Source: Alphaproteobacteria bacterium UBA6149 (lineage in GTDB: Bacteria > Pseudomonadota > Alphaproteobacteria > Rickettsiales > UBA998). Taken from it: a stretch of 22,078 nt of DNA. This document shows, piece after piece, positions 1 to 7,276 of this stretch. The notes below the pieces were generated by a model. That model worked only from the letters and a program-made list of their open reading frames with translations, was not told where the DNA came from and searched no databases. The stretch is from assembly GCA_002423155.1 (NCBI GenBank), contig DIUV01000033.1:1-22078 (forward strand), given 5' to 3'. Position numbers and translations under genes: made by a program. Numbering within the stretch: the stretch's first letter is position 1; the number at the start of each line of letters is the position of its first letter.

Positions 1-352
1 CTGGTTTTGCGGCTGGTTTTGCGGCGCGTTTTTTGGCCCGTAATGCTGCCTCAAGTTTGGCAATACGATCCTCACACTCTCCAAGGCGGCTATGGAGCTC
101 TGCCAACTCATCCCCGCTAACATCAGATGCAGCGGAAGCAGAGTCGAATGGGGACGCGGTGAATGGTTGGTTTTTTGATGAACGCGGACCATAAGAATTA
201 CCTGAAAAATTTTCAAAATTGGGTTGCATATTTTGCAGTGTGTCAAGCATTGCAGAAAGAAAACGATCATCATTCATCATGCCCCTACCCTGCTCTTGCC
301 ACATGTCCAAAAACTGTTTCGCCATGTTGTGATATTGCGTATTTTGAGTCAT
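1..352 (-). CDS. Lys/Ala/Pro-tailed small protein, possibly PHA-granule associated (3' end cut off by window)
   Basis: An open frame starts at ATG 352-350 and runs without a stop for 117 codons to the window edge. The N-terminal part (residues 1-45) is polar and amphipathic, beginning MTQNTQYHNMAKQFLDMWQE. A Ser/Pro/Asn-rich linker follows at about 50-80. Then comes a short likely coiled coil at about 82-105 (ELAELHSRLGECEDRIAKLE) and a basic tail built on A-K-P repeats. A short granule-binding region plus a coiled coil and an AKP-type tail recalls phasin/PhaM/PhaF-like proteins. The gene is divergent from phaR, which supports a link to polyhydroxyalkanoate storage. Both points are inference; I see no diagnostic domain. 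The Shine-Dalgarno signal is weak (AAAGA, about 7 bases upstream). Confidence 0.6.
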   Translation of the reverse strand, partial: MTQNTQYHNMAKQFLDMWQEQGRGMMNDDRFLSAMLDTLQNMQPNFENFSGNSYGPRSSKNQPFTASPFDSASAASDVSGDELAELHSRLGECEDRIAKLEAALRAKKRAAKPAAKP

Positions 353-368
353 AAAAATATCTTTATGT

Positions 369-391
369 TGCAGTTGCACAATTAAATTGTG
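369..391. promoter_or_regulatory. Inverted repeats in the phaR divergent control region
   Basis: Positions 369-378 read TGC-AGTT-GCA, an inverted TGC/GCA pair. An overlapping perfect palindrome, cacaatt-a-aattgtg, lies at 377-391. PhaR repressors of alphaproteobacteria are known to bind TGC/GCA-rich sites and to control their own gene and phasin genes. The placement between the two divergent starts (352 and 493) fits an operator, but binding is inferred. Confidence 0.4.
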
Positions 392-492
392 TATTGTTTA
401 GCTAGGTGTTATTGTAAGGATATTTTAAAAAAAACCAAGTTAAAATACTTGCGTTAAACTCGTAGCAAATAACCGCAATCAAAGGAATTTTT

Positions 493-1056
493 ATGACGAA
501 AAATGGCAAAGTTAAAGAGCCCGTATTGATAAAAAAATACGCCAATCGTCGCCTATATAACACCGAAAACAGTATTTATATAACCTTGGAAGATGTGCGC
601 ATAATGGTGCGCAAAGGTGAAGATTTTGTGGTGCAAGATGCCAAAACTGGCGAAGATTTAACTCGGCAAATTCTCACGCAAATTATTTTTGAACAAGAAA
701 TGACCGAAAAAAACGTCATGCCCATTGGCTTTTTGAAAAAAGTAATTGAACTATATGACGACAAAATATCCGAATTCATCCCCCATTATTTAGAAAGCAG
801 CATGGAAGCTTTCGTAAATAACCAAGAAAAAATGCGCAGCATGCTCGGCAAAACCTGGACCGGCTACCCACCAATCACCAAACTAGAAGAAATCAGCCGC
901 CAAAACGTGGCCCTAATCAACCAAACCCTAAAAATGTTCAACCCTTTCGACAGTTATTTCAACGCGAAGAATGCCGCAGAAGCGGAAAAAGATGCTAAGG
1001 ATGATGGCGCAAAGGCAGCGGATAAACCAGCTGGGGAACGTCGTAAGCCGAAGTGA
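493..1056 (+). CDS. phaR: Polyhydroxyalkanoate synthesis repressor PhaR
   Basis: This 187-residue protein has the PHB/PHA accumulation regulator DNA-binding domain at about residues 12-72, including KKYANRRLYNT and a conserved GEDLTRQILTQIIFEQE stretch. A PHB_acc-type region follows at about 75-120 (MPIGFLKKVIELYDDKISEF). The C-terminus is a charged Ala/Lys/Asp-rich tail. PhaR proteins repress phasin and storage-polymer genes and are released when they bind PHA granules. AAGGA lies about 7 bases before the ATG. The length matches the family. The stop codon overlaps the possible GTG start of the next gene. Confidence 0.93.
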   Translation: MTKNGKVKEPVLIKKYANRRLYNTENSIYITLEDVRIMVRKGEDFVVQDAKTGEDLTRQILTQIIFEQEMTEKNVMPIGFLKKVIELYDDKISEFIPHYLESSMEAFVNNQEKMRSMLGKTWTGYPPITKLEEISRQNVALINQTLKMFNPFDSYFNAKNAAEAEKDAKDDGAKAADKPAGERRKPK

Positions 1057-1394
1057 TTGTAGTTTCCATGGGAACAACCACAGAATATACAGCAGGAAAA
1101 CAGCCCCCCCCTTCTCATCCAGGAGCAATATTGCAAGGACTGCACTTAGAACCAGCAGGCTTAACCATTACTAAAGTAGCAGCACATATCGGCGTAGATA
1201 GAAAAACCTTATCACGTTTAGTAAATGGCAGCATGGGCGTAAGCCCCCTAATGGCACTAAGACTAGCCAAAGCCTTCAACACCACCCCAGAATTATGGCT
1301 CAATTTGCAACGCAACTATGATTTATGGCAAGCAGAGCAACAATTTGTGAAAGAAAATCGTACGATTATGCCTTTTGTGCATGGGAGTTTTTAG
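1053..1394 (+). CDS. HigA-like XRE-family antitoxin / regulator without a partner toxin
   Basis: The protein has the HigA/VapI arrangement: an N-terminal PPPSHPGAIL motif (the usual P-x-HPG-x-x-L) and then a helix-turn-helix, ITKVAAHIGVDRKTLSRLVN, at about residues 39-58. The family signature SPLMALRLAKAFNTTPELWLN-like helices and LQRNYDLW follow. Two starts are possible: GTG at 1053, overlapping the phaR stop, or ATG at 1068. HigA proteins normally follow higB, which encodes an mRNA-cleaving RelE-fold toxin, and repress the pair. No higB is visible; phaR lies directly upstream and a nuclease gene lies 39 bases downstream. A run of eight C at 1104-1111 lies inside the coding region. It may be an orphan antitoxin or a regulator of the nuclease gene. 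Confidence 0.85.
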   Translation: MIVVSMGTTTEYTAGKQPPPSHPGAILQGLHLEPAGLTITKVAAHIGVDRKTLSRLVNGSMGVSPLMALRLAKAFNTTPELWLNLQRNYDLWQAEQQFVKENRTIMPFVHGSF

Positions 1395-1433
1395 TAGGTT
1401 AGAATCAAAACAATGTAGCCTAAGGATATAAAA

Positions 1434-2396
1434 ATGACCAATTCATCAGAAGTAATCAACGCAACAAAGGCTAACTATATTAAGCTTGGATGTGGTGGCG
1501 ATCAGACAGAAAATTGTTTGAACGAAAATATAATTACTCTTGGTTTCCATGAGGCAAAACATGAAGAAAAATACAATCAAAAATTTGGTGATATTGACAA
1601 AGAAGAAATCCGCAAGATTTACAAAAATTTAGGAAAAACAAAAAAAACTTGCACAGATAACGTAAGACAAATCAAAGCTTTTTATGAATCTGATGAAAAC
1701 ACACTATGGTTTACTTTTGCAAAGGGAAGACTTTGGTGGTGTTTTGCAAAGAAAGGCGTAATTGATAACCATAACAATGCAAACAATAACTATAGTCGCT
1801 ATTTAAAAACTACAGACAAAGGCTGGAGTGATAAGGACAGAGAAGGGAATAAATTAAGAATTGAAAAACTTAATGGAAATCTTACCCAAATAGTTGGTTA
1901 TCGTGGCACAATATGCACACTAAAAAATGATAGATTTCAATACCTGATTAACCGTATAAATAAAAAATTATCAGCAGAAATCACTGAAGCAGAACAAAAT
2001 AAAACAAACATTCTATCTTCTATTACTAAAATGCTTAAATTGCTTAATCCAAAAGATTTTGAGTTGCTAGTTGAGTTAATATTCGCCAATAGCGGTTGGA
2101 AGAGAGAAAGTGCAAATGGAGAAACTCAAAAAGATATAGATATGTTCTTATATCTGCCAAGCCTAGAACAAACAGCTGCTGTACAAGTAAAATCCAAAAC
2201 ATCACAAAATGAATTAACAGAATACGAAGCAATATTAGAAAAGCATGCAACAGATAACATTTTTTATGTGTACCACACACCAGAACAAGAACTGCAAAAG
2301 TATAACGATAAGGTTAAGATTATTTGTGGAAATAAGCTTGCAAACATGGTTCTTGAAGCTGGATTATTTGATTGGTTACTTAAAAAAGCACGCTAA
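1434..2396 (+). CDS. Mrr-like restriction endonuclease with a distinct N-terminal domain (putative)
   Basis: This is a 320-residue protein. The C-terminal part (about 200-285) has the layout of Mrr-type PD-(D/E)XK nucleases: helix NPKDFELLVELIF (Glu210/Glu214), acidic Asp234/Asp236 in QKDIDMFLY, then AAVQVKSK with Gln251 and Lys253 as the Q-x-K catalytic pair. The N-terminal part (about 14-108) begins YIKLGCGGD and contains ITLGFHE and LWFTFAKGRLWWCFAK. I do not recognise it as a named domain; a PUA-like modified-base reader is a guess. AAGGA precedes the ATG. The gene is AT-rich (two 60-base lines counted gave 27% and 35% GC, against 48% in a line of rplQ), which suggests horizontal transfer. 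A type IV-like restriction role is inferred. Confidence 0.7.
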   Translation: MTNSSEVINATKANYIKLGCGGDQTENCLNENIITLGFHEAKHEEKYNQKFGDIDKEEIRKIYKNLGKTKKTCTDNVRQIKAFYESDENTLWFTFAKGRLWWCFAKKGVIDNHNNANNNYSRYLKTTDKGWSDKDREGNKLRIEKLNGNLTQIVGYRGTICTLKNDRFQYLINRINKKLSAEITEAEQNKTNILSSITKMLKLLNPKDFELLVELIFANSGWKRESANGETQKDIDMFLYLPSLEQTAAVQVKSKTSQNELTEYEAILEKHATDNIFYVYHTPEQELQKYNDKVKIICGNKLANMVLEAGLFDWLLKKAR

Positions 2397-2440
2397 TAAA
2401 TCACTTCAAGAAAATAGACAAAAAATAATACTTCTAACAA

Positions 2441-2473
2441 AAAACGCCCAAGGAAAAATCCTTGGGCGTTTTT
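2441..2473. terminator. Bidirectional rho-independent terminator
   Basis: A perfect 9-bp stem, cgcccaagg / ccttgggcg (2445-2453 and 2460-2468), has a 6-base loop. It is flanked by an A-run on the left and a T-run (2469-2473) on the right, so it can end transcription from both sides. It lies between the stop of the nuclease gene (plus strand) and the stop of rplQ (minus strand). Confidence 0.9.
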
Positions 2474-2500
2474 ATAATCATAAACTTAAAGCTTAAAAAA

Positions 2501-2917
2501 TTAAGCCGCAGCGTCTTCAGCAATTTCTACTGGACCAGAATCTTTTCCTTTAGCAGTAACATCGCGTTCTACGAACTCGATGATTGCCATAGGCGCATTG
2601 TCACCATAACGGAAACCCGCTTTTAAAACGCGGATATAACCACCACTACGCTCTTTGTAACGCGGAGCAAGAACATCGAACAATTTACCAACCTGTGGCA
2701 AATCACGCATTTCAGAAATTGCCTGACGGCGCGCCGCTAGGCTGCCTTTTTTACCCAAAGTAATCAATTTTTCAACGATGGGGCGCAATTCTTTCGCTTT
2801 AGGCAAAGTAGTTGTAATTTGCTCATGCTTTACCAACGCAGCCGCCATGTTCGCAAACATCGCCTTACGATGTGAGCTAGTCCGGTTAAGCTTACGTCCA
2901 CTAATTCCGTGACGCAT
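2501..2917 (-). CDS. rplQ: 50S ribosomal protein L17
   Basis: L17 binds 23S rRNA near the exit of the peptide tunnel. The 138-residue product opens with the family signature MRHGISGRKLNRTSSHRKAM and contains LRPIVEKLITLGKKG and RYKERSGGYIRV. The C-terminus is extended and acidic/Ala-rich (about residues 118-138), as is common in alphaproteobacteria. It is the last gene of the alpha segment, 70 bases after rpoA and followed by the terminator at 2441-2473. Confidence 0.98.
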   Translation of the reverse strand: MRHGISGRKLNRTSSHRKAMFANMAAALVKHEQITTTLPKAKELRPIVEKLITLGKKGSLAARRQAISEMRDLPQVGKLFDVLAPRYKERSGGYIRVLKAGFRYGDNAPMAIIEFVERDVTAKGKDSGPVEIAEDAAA

Positions 2918-2987
2918 GGTATTCTCCTTTTTTCTTTTTTATTAGTCGCCTCGACTTAAGGCCAAGACCACAAAATTTTAATTTATC

Positions 2988-4010
2988 CTAAAACGGCTCT
3001 TCAAAACGACGAGCTAATTCTTCAATATTTTCTGGCGGCCAGCTAGGCACATCCATACCGAAACGCAAGCCCATTTGTGAAAGCACATCTTTAATTTCAT
3101 TCAAAGATTTACGACCAAAGTTTGGCGTTTTCAACATTTCGCTTTCAGTTTTCAAGACCAAATCACCGATATAAACCACATTGTCGTTTTTCAAGCAATT
3201 TCCAGCACGTACAGAAAGTTCTAATTCGTCAACTTTTTTCAACAAATACGGGCTGAATGGCAAGTCAGAACGCTCGCCTTTTGCCTGTACTTCGGGCTCA
3301 TCTTCAAAATTGATGAATAAGCGCAATTGATCTTGTAAAATACGCGCCGACAATGCCACCGCATCTTCGGGCTGAACTGAACCATCAGTTTCAACTTCCA
3401 AAATCAATTTATCATAGTCAGTCACCTGACCAACGCGAGCATGCTCAATTTTGTAAGACACGTTCAACACTGGGCTGAACAATGAATCAATCGGAATAAC
3501 TCCTAAAGGAGCATCTTCCTGACGGTTATTTGCCGCAGCCACATAGCCTTTGCCAGTTTCTACAGTCATTTCCATATTGAATTTCGCGCCTTGATCCAGC
3601 GTACAAATCACCAAATCTTTATTGATGATTTCAATATCCGCATCGGTCTGAATCATACCCGCAGTAACTACCCCTGCTTTATCAGAGGTGAGGCGGATTT
3701 TTTTCTTTTCTTCGCTATGCGCGCGGATTTTCAATTCTTTTACGTTCAAGATAATCTCAGTAACGTCTTCACGCACACCAGGGATTGCCGAGAATTCATG
3801 CAAAACACCATCAATACGAATATCGCTAACCGCAGCACCCGTCAAAGATGAAAGCAAAATACGGCGCAAAGCCACACCCAAAGTGATACCAAAACCACGC
3901 TCTAACGGCTCAGCAATAATAGTCGCCCGACGACGTTCTTTATTTCTTTGCGAAACTTCAAGCTTATTAGGCTTAATTAAGTCCTGCCAGTTTTTATTTA
4001 CTATGCTCAT
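2988..4010 (-). CDS. rpoA: DNA-directed RNA polymerase alpha subunit
   Basis: RpoA dimerises to start RNA polymerase assembly and contacts UP elements and activators. The frame is open upstream to 4097, but the family N-terminus is MSIVNKNWQDLIKPNKLEV, which puts the start at ATG 4010 and gives 340 residues, the usual size. The N-terminal dimerisation domain contains EPLERGFGITLGVALRRILL. The C-terminal domain starts around residue 260 with LSVRAGNCLKNDNVVYIGDL, holding the Arg-x-x-Asn-Cys DNA-contact residues, and ends with the helix-hairpin region LKTPNFGRKSLNEI. It follows rpsK by 56 bases. Confidence 0.98.
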   Translation of the reverse strand: MSIVNKNWQDLIKPNKLEVSQRNKERRRATIIAEPLERGFGITLGVALRRILLSSLTGAAVSDIRIDGVLHEFSAIPGVREDVTEIILNVKELKIRAHSEEKKKIRLTSDKAGVVTAGMIQTDADIEIINKDLVICTLDQGAKFNMEMTVETGKGYVAAANNRQEDAPLGVIPIDSLFSPVLNVSYKIEHARVGQVTDYDKLILEVETDGSVQPEDAVALSARILQDQLRLFINFEDEPEVQAKGERSDLPFSPYLLKKVDELELSVRAGNCLKNDNVVYIGDLVLKTESEMLKTPNFGRKSLNEIKDVLSQMGLRFGMDVPSWPPENIEELARRFEEPF

Positions 4011-4066
4011 GGGAATGTCCCTATAAAATAATTCACGAAAACTATCAAACCAAAACGATGCGCGGA

Positions 4067-4456
4067 TTATACGCGGCGGCGTTTTGGAGGACGGCAACCA
4101 TTATGCGGAACCGGAGTCACATCTTTAATCGAAGTGATAACCAAACCAATTGATTGCAACGCACGCAATGCCGATTCACGTCCGCCACCGGGACCTTTTA
4201 CCAACACTTCCAAGGTTTTCATACCATGTTCTTGCGCCTTACGACCAGCATCTTCAGCAGTCACCTGTGCGGCGAAAGGAGTCGCTTTGCGAGAACCTTT
4301 AAAACCGTGACAACCAGCAGAAGACCAAGAAATGGCATTTCCGTTAGCATCGGTAATGGTGATGATGGTATTGTTGAAGCTAGCATTAACATGCGCTACT
4401 CCAATACTAATATTCTTACGCTCGCGTTTTTTAATACGCCCCGTATCTTTTGCCAT
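4067..4456 (-). CDS. rpsK: 30S ribosomal protein S11
   Basis: S11 sits on the 30S platform and helps shape the mRNA exit region. The 129-residue protein has the family core GVAHVNASFNNTIITITDANG, GFKGSRKATPFAAQ, VLVKGPGGGRESALRAL and the end DVTPVPHNGCRPPKRRRV. The N-terminus MAKDTGRIKKRERKN matches alphaproteobacterial S11. It lies 50 bases after rpsM in the alpha segment. Confidence 0.98.
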   Translation of the reverse strand: MAKDTGRIKKRERKNISIGVAHVNASFNNTIITITDANGNAISWSSAGCHGFKGSRKATPFAAQVTAEDAGRKAQEHGMKTLEVLVKGPGGGRESALRALQSIGLVITSIKDVTPVPHNGCRPPKRRRV

Positions 4457-4506
4457 GATACTACAACCTTATTTTATTTTTTACTTAAATTATTTCTTAG
4501 CAGAAA

Positions 4507-4875
4507 CTATTTCTTTTTACCAGCAATGGCAACCGCTTTACCTTTACGCGTACGCGCATTAGTATGAGTACGTTGACCACGAACTGGCAAGCGACGACGA
4601 TGACGCAACCCACGATAGCAACCAAGATCCATCAAACGTTTGATGTTCATGCCCACTTCACGGCGCAATTCACCTTCTACAGTATAATCAGCGTCGATAA
4701 TTTCGCGCAATTTAATTACTTCCGCATCGGTCAATTGACTAACACGTTTATCCAAAGAAAAACCAGCTTTTGCACAAATTTCCTGCGCACGAGTCGATCC
4801 AATACCATGAATATAGGTTAAGCCGATTAACACGCGCTTACCCGATGGAATGTTTACGCCAGCAATACGAGCCAC
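4507..4875 (-). CDS. rpsM: 30S ribosomal protein S13 (GTG start)
   Basis: S13 lies in the 30S head and contacts the P-site tRNA and the 50S subunit. The family N-terminus is (M)ARIAGVNIP. Here that fits a GTG codon at 4875, with GAGG six bases upstream. An in-frame ATG at 4887 would add four atypical residues and has no ribosome binding site, so I chose GTG. The product is 122 residues and includes LTYIHGIGSTRAQEI, NIKRLMDLGCYRGLRHRR and the basic tail RTHTNARTRKGK. It is the first gene of the alpha segment, with its own promoter at 4933-4960. Confidence 0.95.
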   Translation of the reverse strand: MARIAGVNIPSGKRVLIGLTYIHGIGSTRAQEICAKAGFSLDKRVSQLTDAEVIKLREIIDADYTVEGELRREVGMNIKRLMDLGCYRGLRHRRRLPVRGQRTHTNARTRKGKAVAIAGKKK

Positions 4876-4932
4876 GTTCAACCTCATTATTTATTTTTAA
4901 AATAGCGTGCAACCTACACGCAAAGAGGGAGG

Positions 4933-4960
4933 ATAATACGGAGATTAGACAGTATGTCAA
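4933..4960 (-). promoter_or_regulatory. Sigma-70-type promoter for rpsM-rpsK-rpoA-rplQ
   Basis: On the minus strand, TTGACA (4960-4955) is followed after 16 bases by TATTAT (4938-4933), close to a consensus housekeeping promoter. It lies about 60 bases before the GTG of rpsM and just after the terminator that follows adk, so the alpha segment can be transcribed on its own. Confidence 0.75.
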
Positions 4961-4981
4961 CATGATTTATGAATTAAGAGC

Positions 4982-5013
4982 AAAAAAAATGGAAGGGCAT
5001 TTCACCCTTCCAT
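4982..5013 (-). terminator. Rho-independent terminator after adk
   Basis: A perfect 9-bp stem (atggaaggg 4989-4997 / cccttccat 5005-5013) has a 7-base loop. On the minus strand it is followed by a run of eight T (complement of the A-run at 4982-4989). It sits about 20 bases beyond the adk stop and separates secY-adk from the rpsM transcript. Confidence 0.88.
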
Positions 5014-5034
5014 AAAAACACACGTAGTATATTT

Positions 5035-5682
5035 TTATTTACCCAAAATCGCTTTAATTTGTGTACGAACTTCTTCCATCTCCGCCATACCATCCACCGA
5101 GGCCAATATTCCCACCCCATCATAAAACGGAAGCAAGGGAGCAGTTTGCAAATGATAAGCTTCTAAACGCTTCGCCACCGTGTCAGCGCGGTCATCATCG
5201 CGGCGAGTAAACTCGCCCGCTCCACAATTATCGCACACGCCGCCCTTTTGAGGACGTTTATAATCATCATGATAACCTTCACCACATTTAGCGCAAGCAA
5301 AACGACCAGAAATACGACCAACTAAAATCGCATCATCAACTTCCAACTCAATAACGTGATCTAAGGACTTACCTTCTTCACGTAACATAATATCTAGTGC
5401 TTCCGCCTGCGCTAACGTGCGCGGAAATCCATCCAGAATAAACCCATTAACACAATCATCATGCTCAATACGGTCACGAATCAAAGCTATCATCAATTCG
5501 TCATCAACCAATTTACCACTCGCCATCAGCGATTTCAATTGCCGCCCGAAATCAGTATCGGCGCTAGCAGCTGCACGTAACATATCCCCCGTAGAAAGCT
5601 TAGCCAGACCAAATTCCTTTTGCAAAAAGGCTGCCTGAGTACCCTTCCCTGAACCTGGAGGTCCTAACAAAATAATCTTCAT
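5035..5682 (-). CDS. adk: Adenylate kinase, zinc-binding LID type
   Basis: This enzyme converts ATP + AMP to two ADP in the cytoplasm. The start is ATG 5682 (MKIILLGPPGSGKGTQ), with GGAG about 10 bases upstream; the frame is open further, but those residues are not family-like. The product is 215 residues. The P-loop is GPPGSGKGT (7-15), the AMP-binding part is STGDMLR (30-36), and GFILDGFPRT lies at 80-89. The LID has four cysteines (Cys130, 133, 150, 153), the zinc-binding form. RRDDDRADTVAKRL carries the substrate-binding arginines. It lies 51 bases after secY, the common alphaproteobacterial position. Confidence 0.98.
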   Translation of the reverse strand: MKIILLGPPGSGKGTQAAFLQKEFGLAKLSTGDMLRAAASADTDFGRQLKSLMASGKLVDDELMIALIRDRIEHDDCVNGFILDGFPRTLAQAEALDIMLREEGKSLDHVIELEVDDAILVGRISGRFACAKCGEGYHDDYKRPQKGGVCDNCGAGEFTRRDDDRADTVAKRLEAYHLQTAPLLPFYDGVGILASVDGMAEMEEVRTQIKAILGK

Positions 5683-5733
5683 ATATTGCTCTCCGTATAT
5701 TCCTAAAACCACCAGCGAAAACCAGTGAAAAAA

Positions 5734-7086
5734 TTATGCCCCACGCTGCTTGCGACCTTTTAACTTAGCCTTGCGGATTAACCCTTCATATTGATGAGCA
5801 AATAAATGCGACTGCACTTGCCCAACAAAATCCATGGTAACATTAACAATAATCAACAAACTCGTCCCACCAAGATAGAAAGGTATCGCGTAATGTGCAA
5901 TCAATAATTCAGGCAAGGTACAAATCAAGGCCAAATAAATTCCGCCCAATACCGTTAAACGAGTCAAAACATAGTCCAAATAATCAGCCGTGTTTTTACC
6001 GGGACGAATACCCGCAACAAACCCACCATTCTTTTTTAAATTCTCCGCAGTTTCCTCAGGATTAAAAATAACCGCTGTATAAAACATACTGAAAAACAAA
6101 ATAATGGTTACATATAAAGCGATATAAAGCGGCTGACCATGGGCTAGATGCGTAGTAATCCAGCTCAACCATTCAGGTCCTTGACCAGAATTAAAACTAG
6201 CAATAGTCAAAGGGAATAACAAAATAGAGCTAGCAAAAATCGGGGGGATAACCCCAGCAACGTTTACTTTTATGGGTAAATGTGTTTGTTCACCAGAAAA
6301 AATCTTATTCCCCACCTGCCGTTTAGGATATTGAATAACAATCCGACGTTGCGCACGTTCTACAAAAACGATGAGATAGATTAATGCCAAAGCAAAGCCC
6401 AGAATAAGCATAATTGCTCCCGTGCTTACGGCTCCAGTTCTTCCTAGCTCAAAAGTGCTAGCTAGTTTGCCCGGAAATTCAGAAACAATCCCCGTAAAAA
6501 TTATTAAAGACGTACCATTACCAATTCCTCGCGCGGTAATTTGCTCGCCCAACCACATCAAAAACATCGTTCCACTTACCAAGGTTGCCACCGCAGTAAA
6601 AATAAAGAATGGTCCAGGATTAATAACCACAGAACCAGCTGCTCCTGTTTGATTTTGCAAACCAACGGCAATACCATAAGCTTGAACTATAGCCAAAACC
6701 ACGGTTAAATAACGTGTATATTGATTTATTTTGCGGCGACCTGAATCACCTTCTTTTTTCAAGGCCGCCAGATAAGGAACCGCTGCACTCATTAATTGAA
6801 TAATGATAGAGGCAGAAATATAAGGTGTTATTGCTAGAGAAAATATCGCCATACGCCCAAGCGCACCACCAGAGAACATATCAAATATGCCCAACACCCC
6901 ACCTGCATGCTTAGAAAAAATTTCTGCCAAATTATGCGGATCAATTCCTGGAACGGGGATATAAGTACCAATACGGTAAATTAGCAACGCACCAATAGCA
7001 AATAACAAGCGTTGTTTCAATTCCTCCGCTCGTGCAAACATCCCAAAATTCATATTGGAAGCCAAACGTTCTGCTGGAGAAACCAT
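5734..7086 (-). CDS. secY: Protein translocase subunit SecY
   Basis: SecY forms the channel of the Sec translocon in the inner membrane. The 450-residue product has about ten hydrophobic segments. Family motifs are IYRIGTYIPVPGID near the N-terminus, the plug/helix-2 region FDMFSGGALGRMAIFSLAITP (shown here only by its key FSGGALGRM), ALKKEGDSGRRKINQYTRY in the first cytosolic loop, ERAQRRIVIQYPKRQVG in the ribosome- and SecA-contacting loop, and a C-terminal basic tail. It lies between rplO and adk as usual, but with an unusually long 190-base gap after rplO. Confidence 0.98.
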   Translation of the reverse strand: MVSPAERLASNMNFGMFARAEELKQRLLFAIGALLIYRIGTYIPVPGIDPHNLAEIFSKHAGGVLGIFDMFSGGALGRMAIFSLAITPYISASIIIQLMSAAVPYLAALKKEGDSGRRKINQYTRYLTVVLAIVQAYGIAVGLQNQTGAAGSVVINPGPFFIFTAVATLVSGTMFLMWLGEQITARGIGNGTSLIIFTGIVSEFPGKLASTFELGRTGAVSTGAIMLILGFALALIYLIVFVERAQRRIVIQYPKRQVGNKIFSGEQTHLPIKVNVAGVIPPIFASSILLFPLTIASFNSGQGPEWLSWITTHLAHGQPLYIALYVTIILFFSMFYTAVIFNPEETAENLKKNGGFVAGIRPGKNTADYLDYVLTRLTVLGGIYLALICTLPELLIAHYAIPFYLGGTSLLIIVNVTMDFVGQVQSHLFAHQYEGLIRKAKLKGRKQRGA

Positions 7087-7166
7087 AAAGAAATATCCTT
7101 TTTAATTGCGTTCAAGCACTATAACGAGTACCCGTCTAATCGGTATCTTCGCTTGCGCTTATCCGT

Positions 7167-7193
7167 ATTATCCGCCTGCTGGCGTAATGTAAA
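7167..7193 (-). promoter_or_regulatory. Possible internal promoter before secY
   Basis: On the minus strand TTTACA (7193-7188) and GATAAT (7172-7167) are 15 bases apart, about 80 bases before the secY start and within an unusual 190-base gap. The spacing is short of the ideal 17, so this is only a candidate. Confidence 0.3.
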
Positions 7194-7276
7194 AAACGGA
7201 GACTCCTACTCCCACTATATCTATATCAGACATAACAGGCGATAAAAGCCTCCGCAAATTTCTAGTATTTAAAATA

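Noticed and set aside
928..1145. Possible higB toxin on either strand near the HigA-like gene
   Set aside because: The frames here are shadows of phaR and of the HigA-like gene; none looks like a RelE/HigB fold.
2245..2496. Plus-strand frame overlapping the end of the nuclease gene and the terminator
   Set aside because: It is in another frame of a better-supported gene and runs through the terminator hairpin.
3591..4026. Plus-strand open frames opposite rpoA
   Set aside because: They are antisense to a conserved gene, with no family features.
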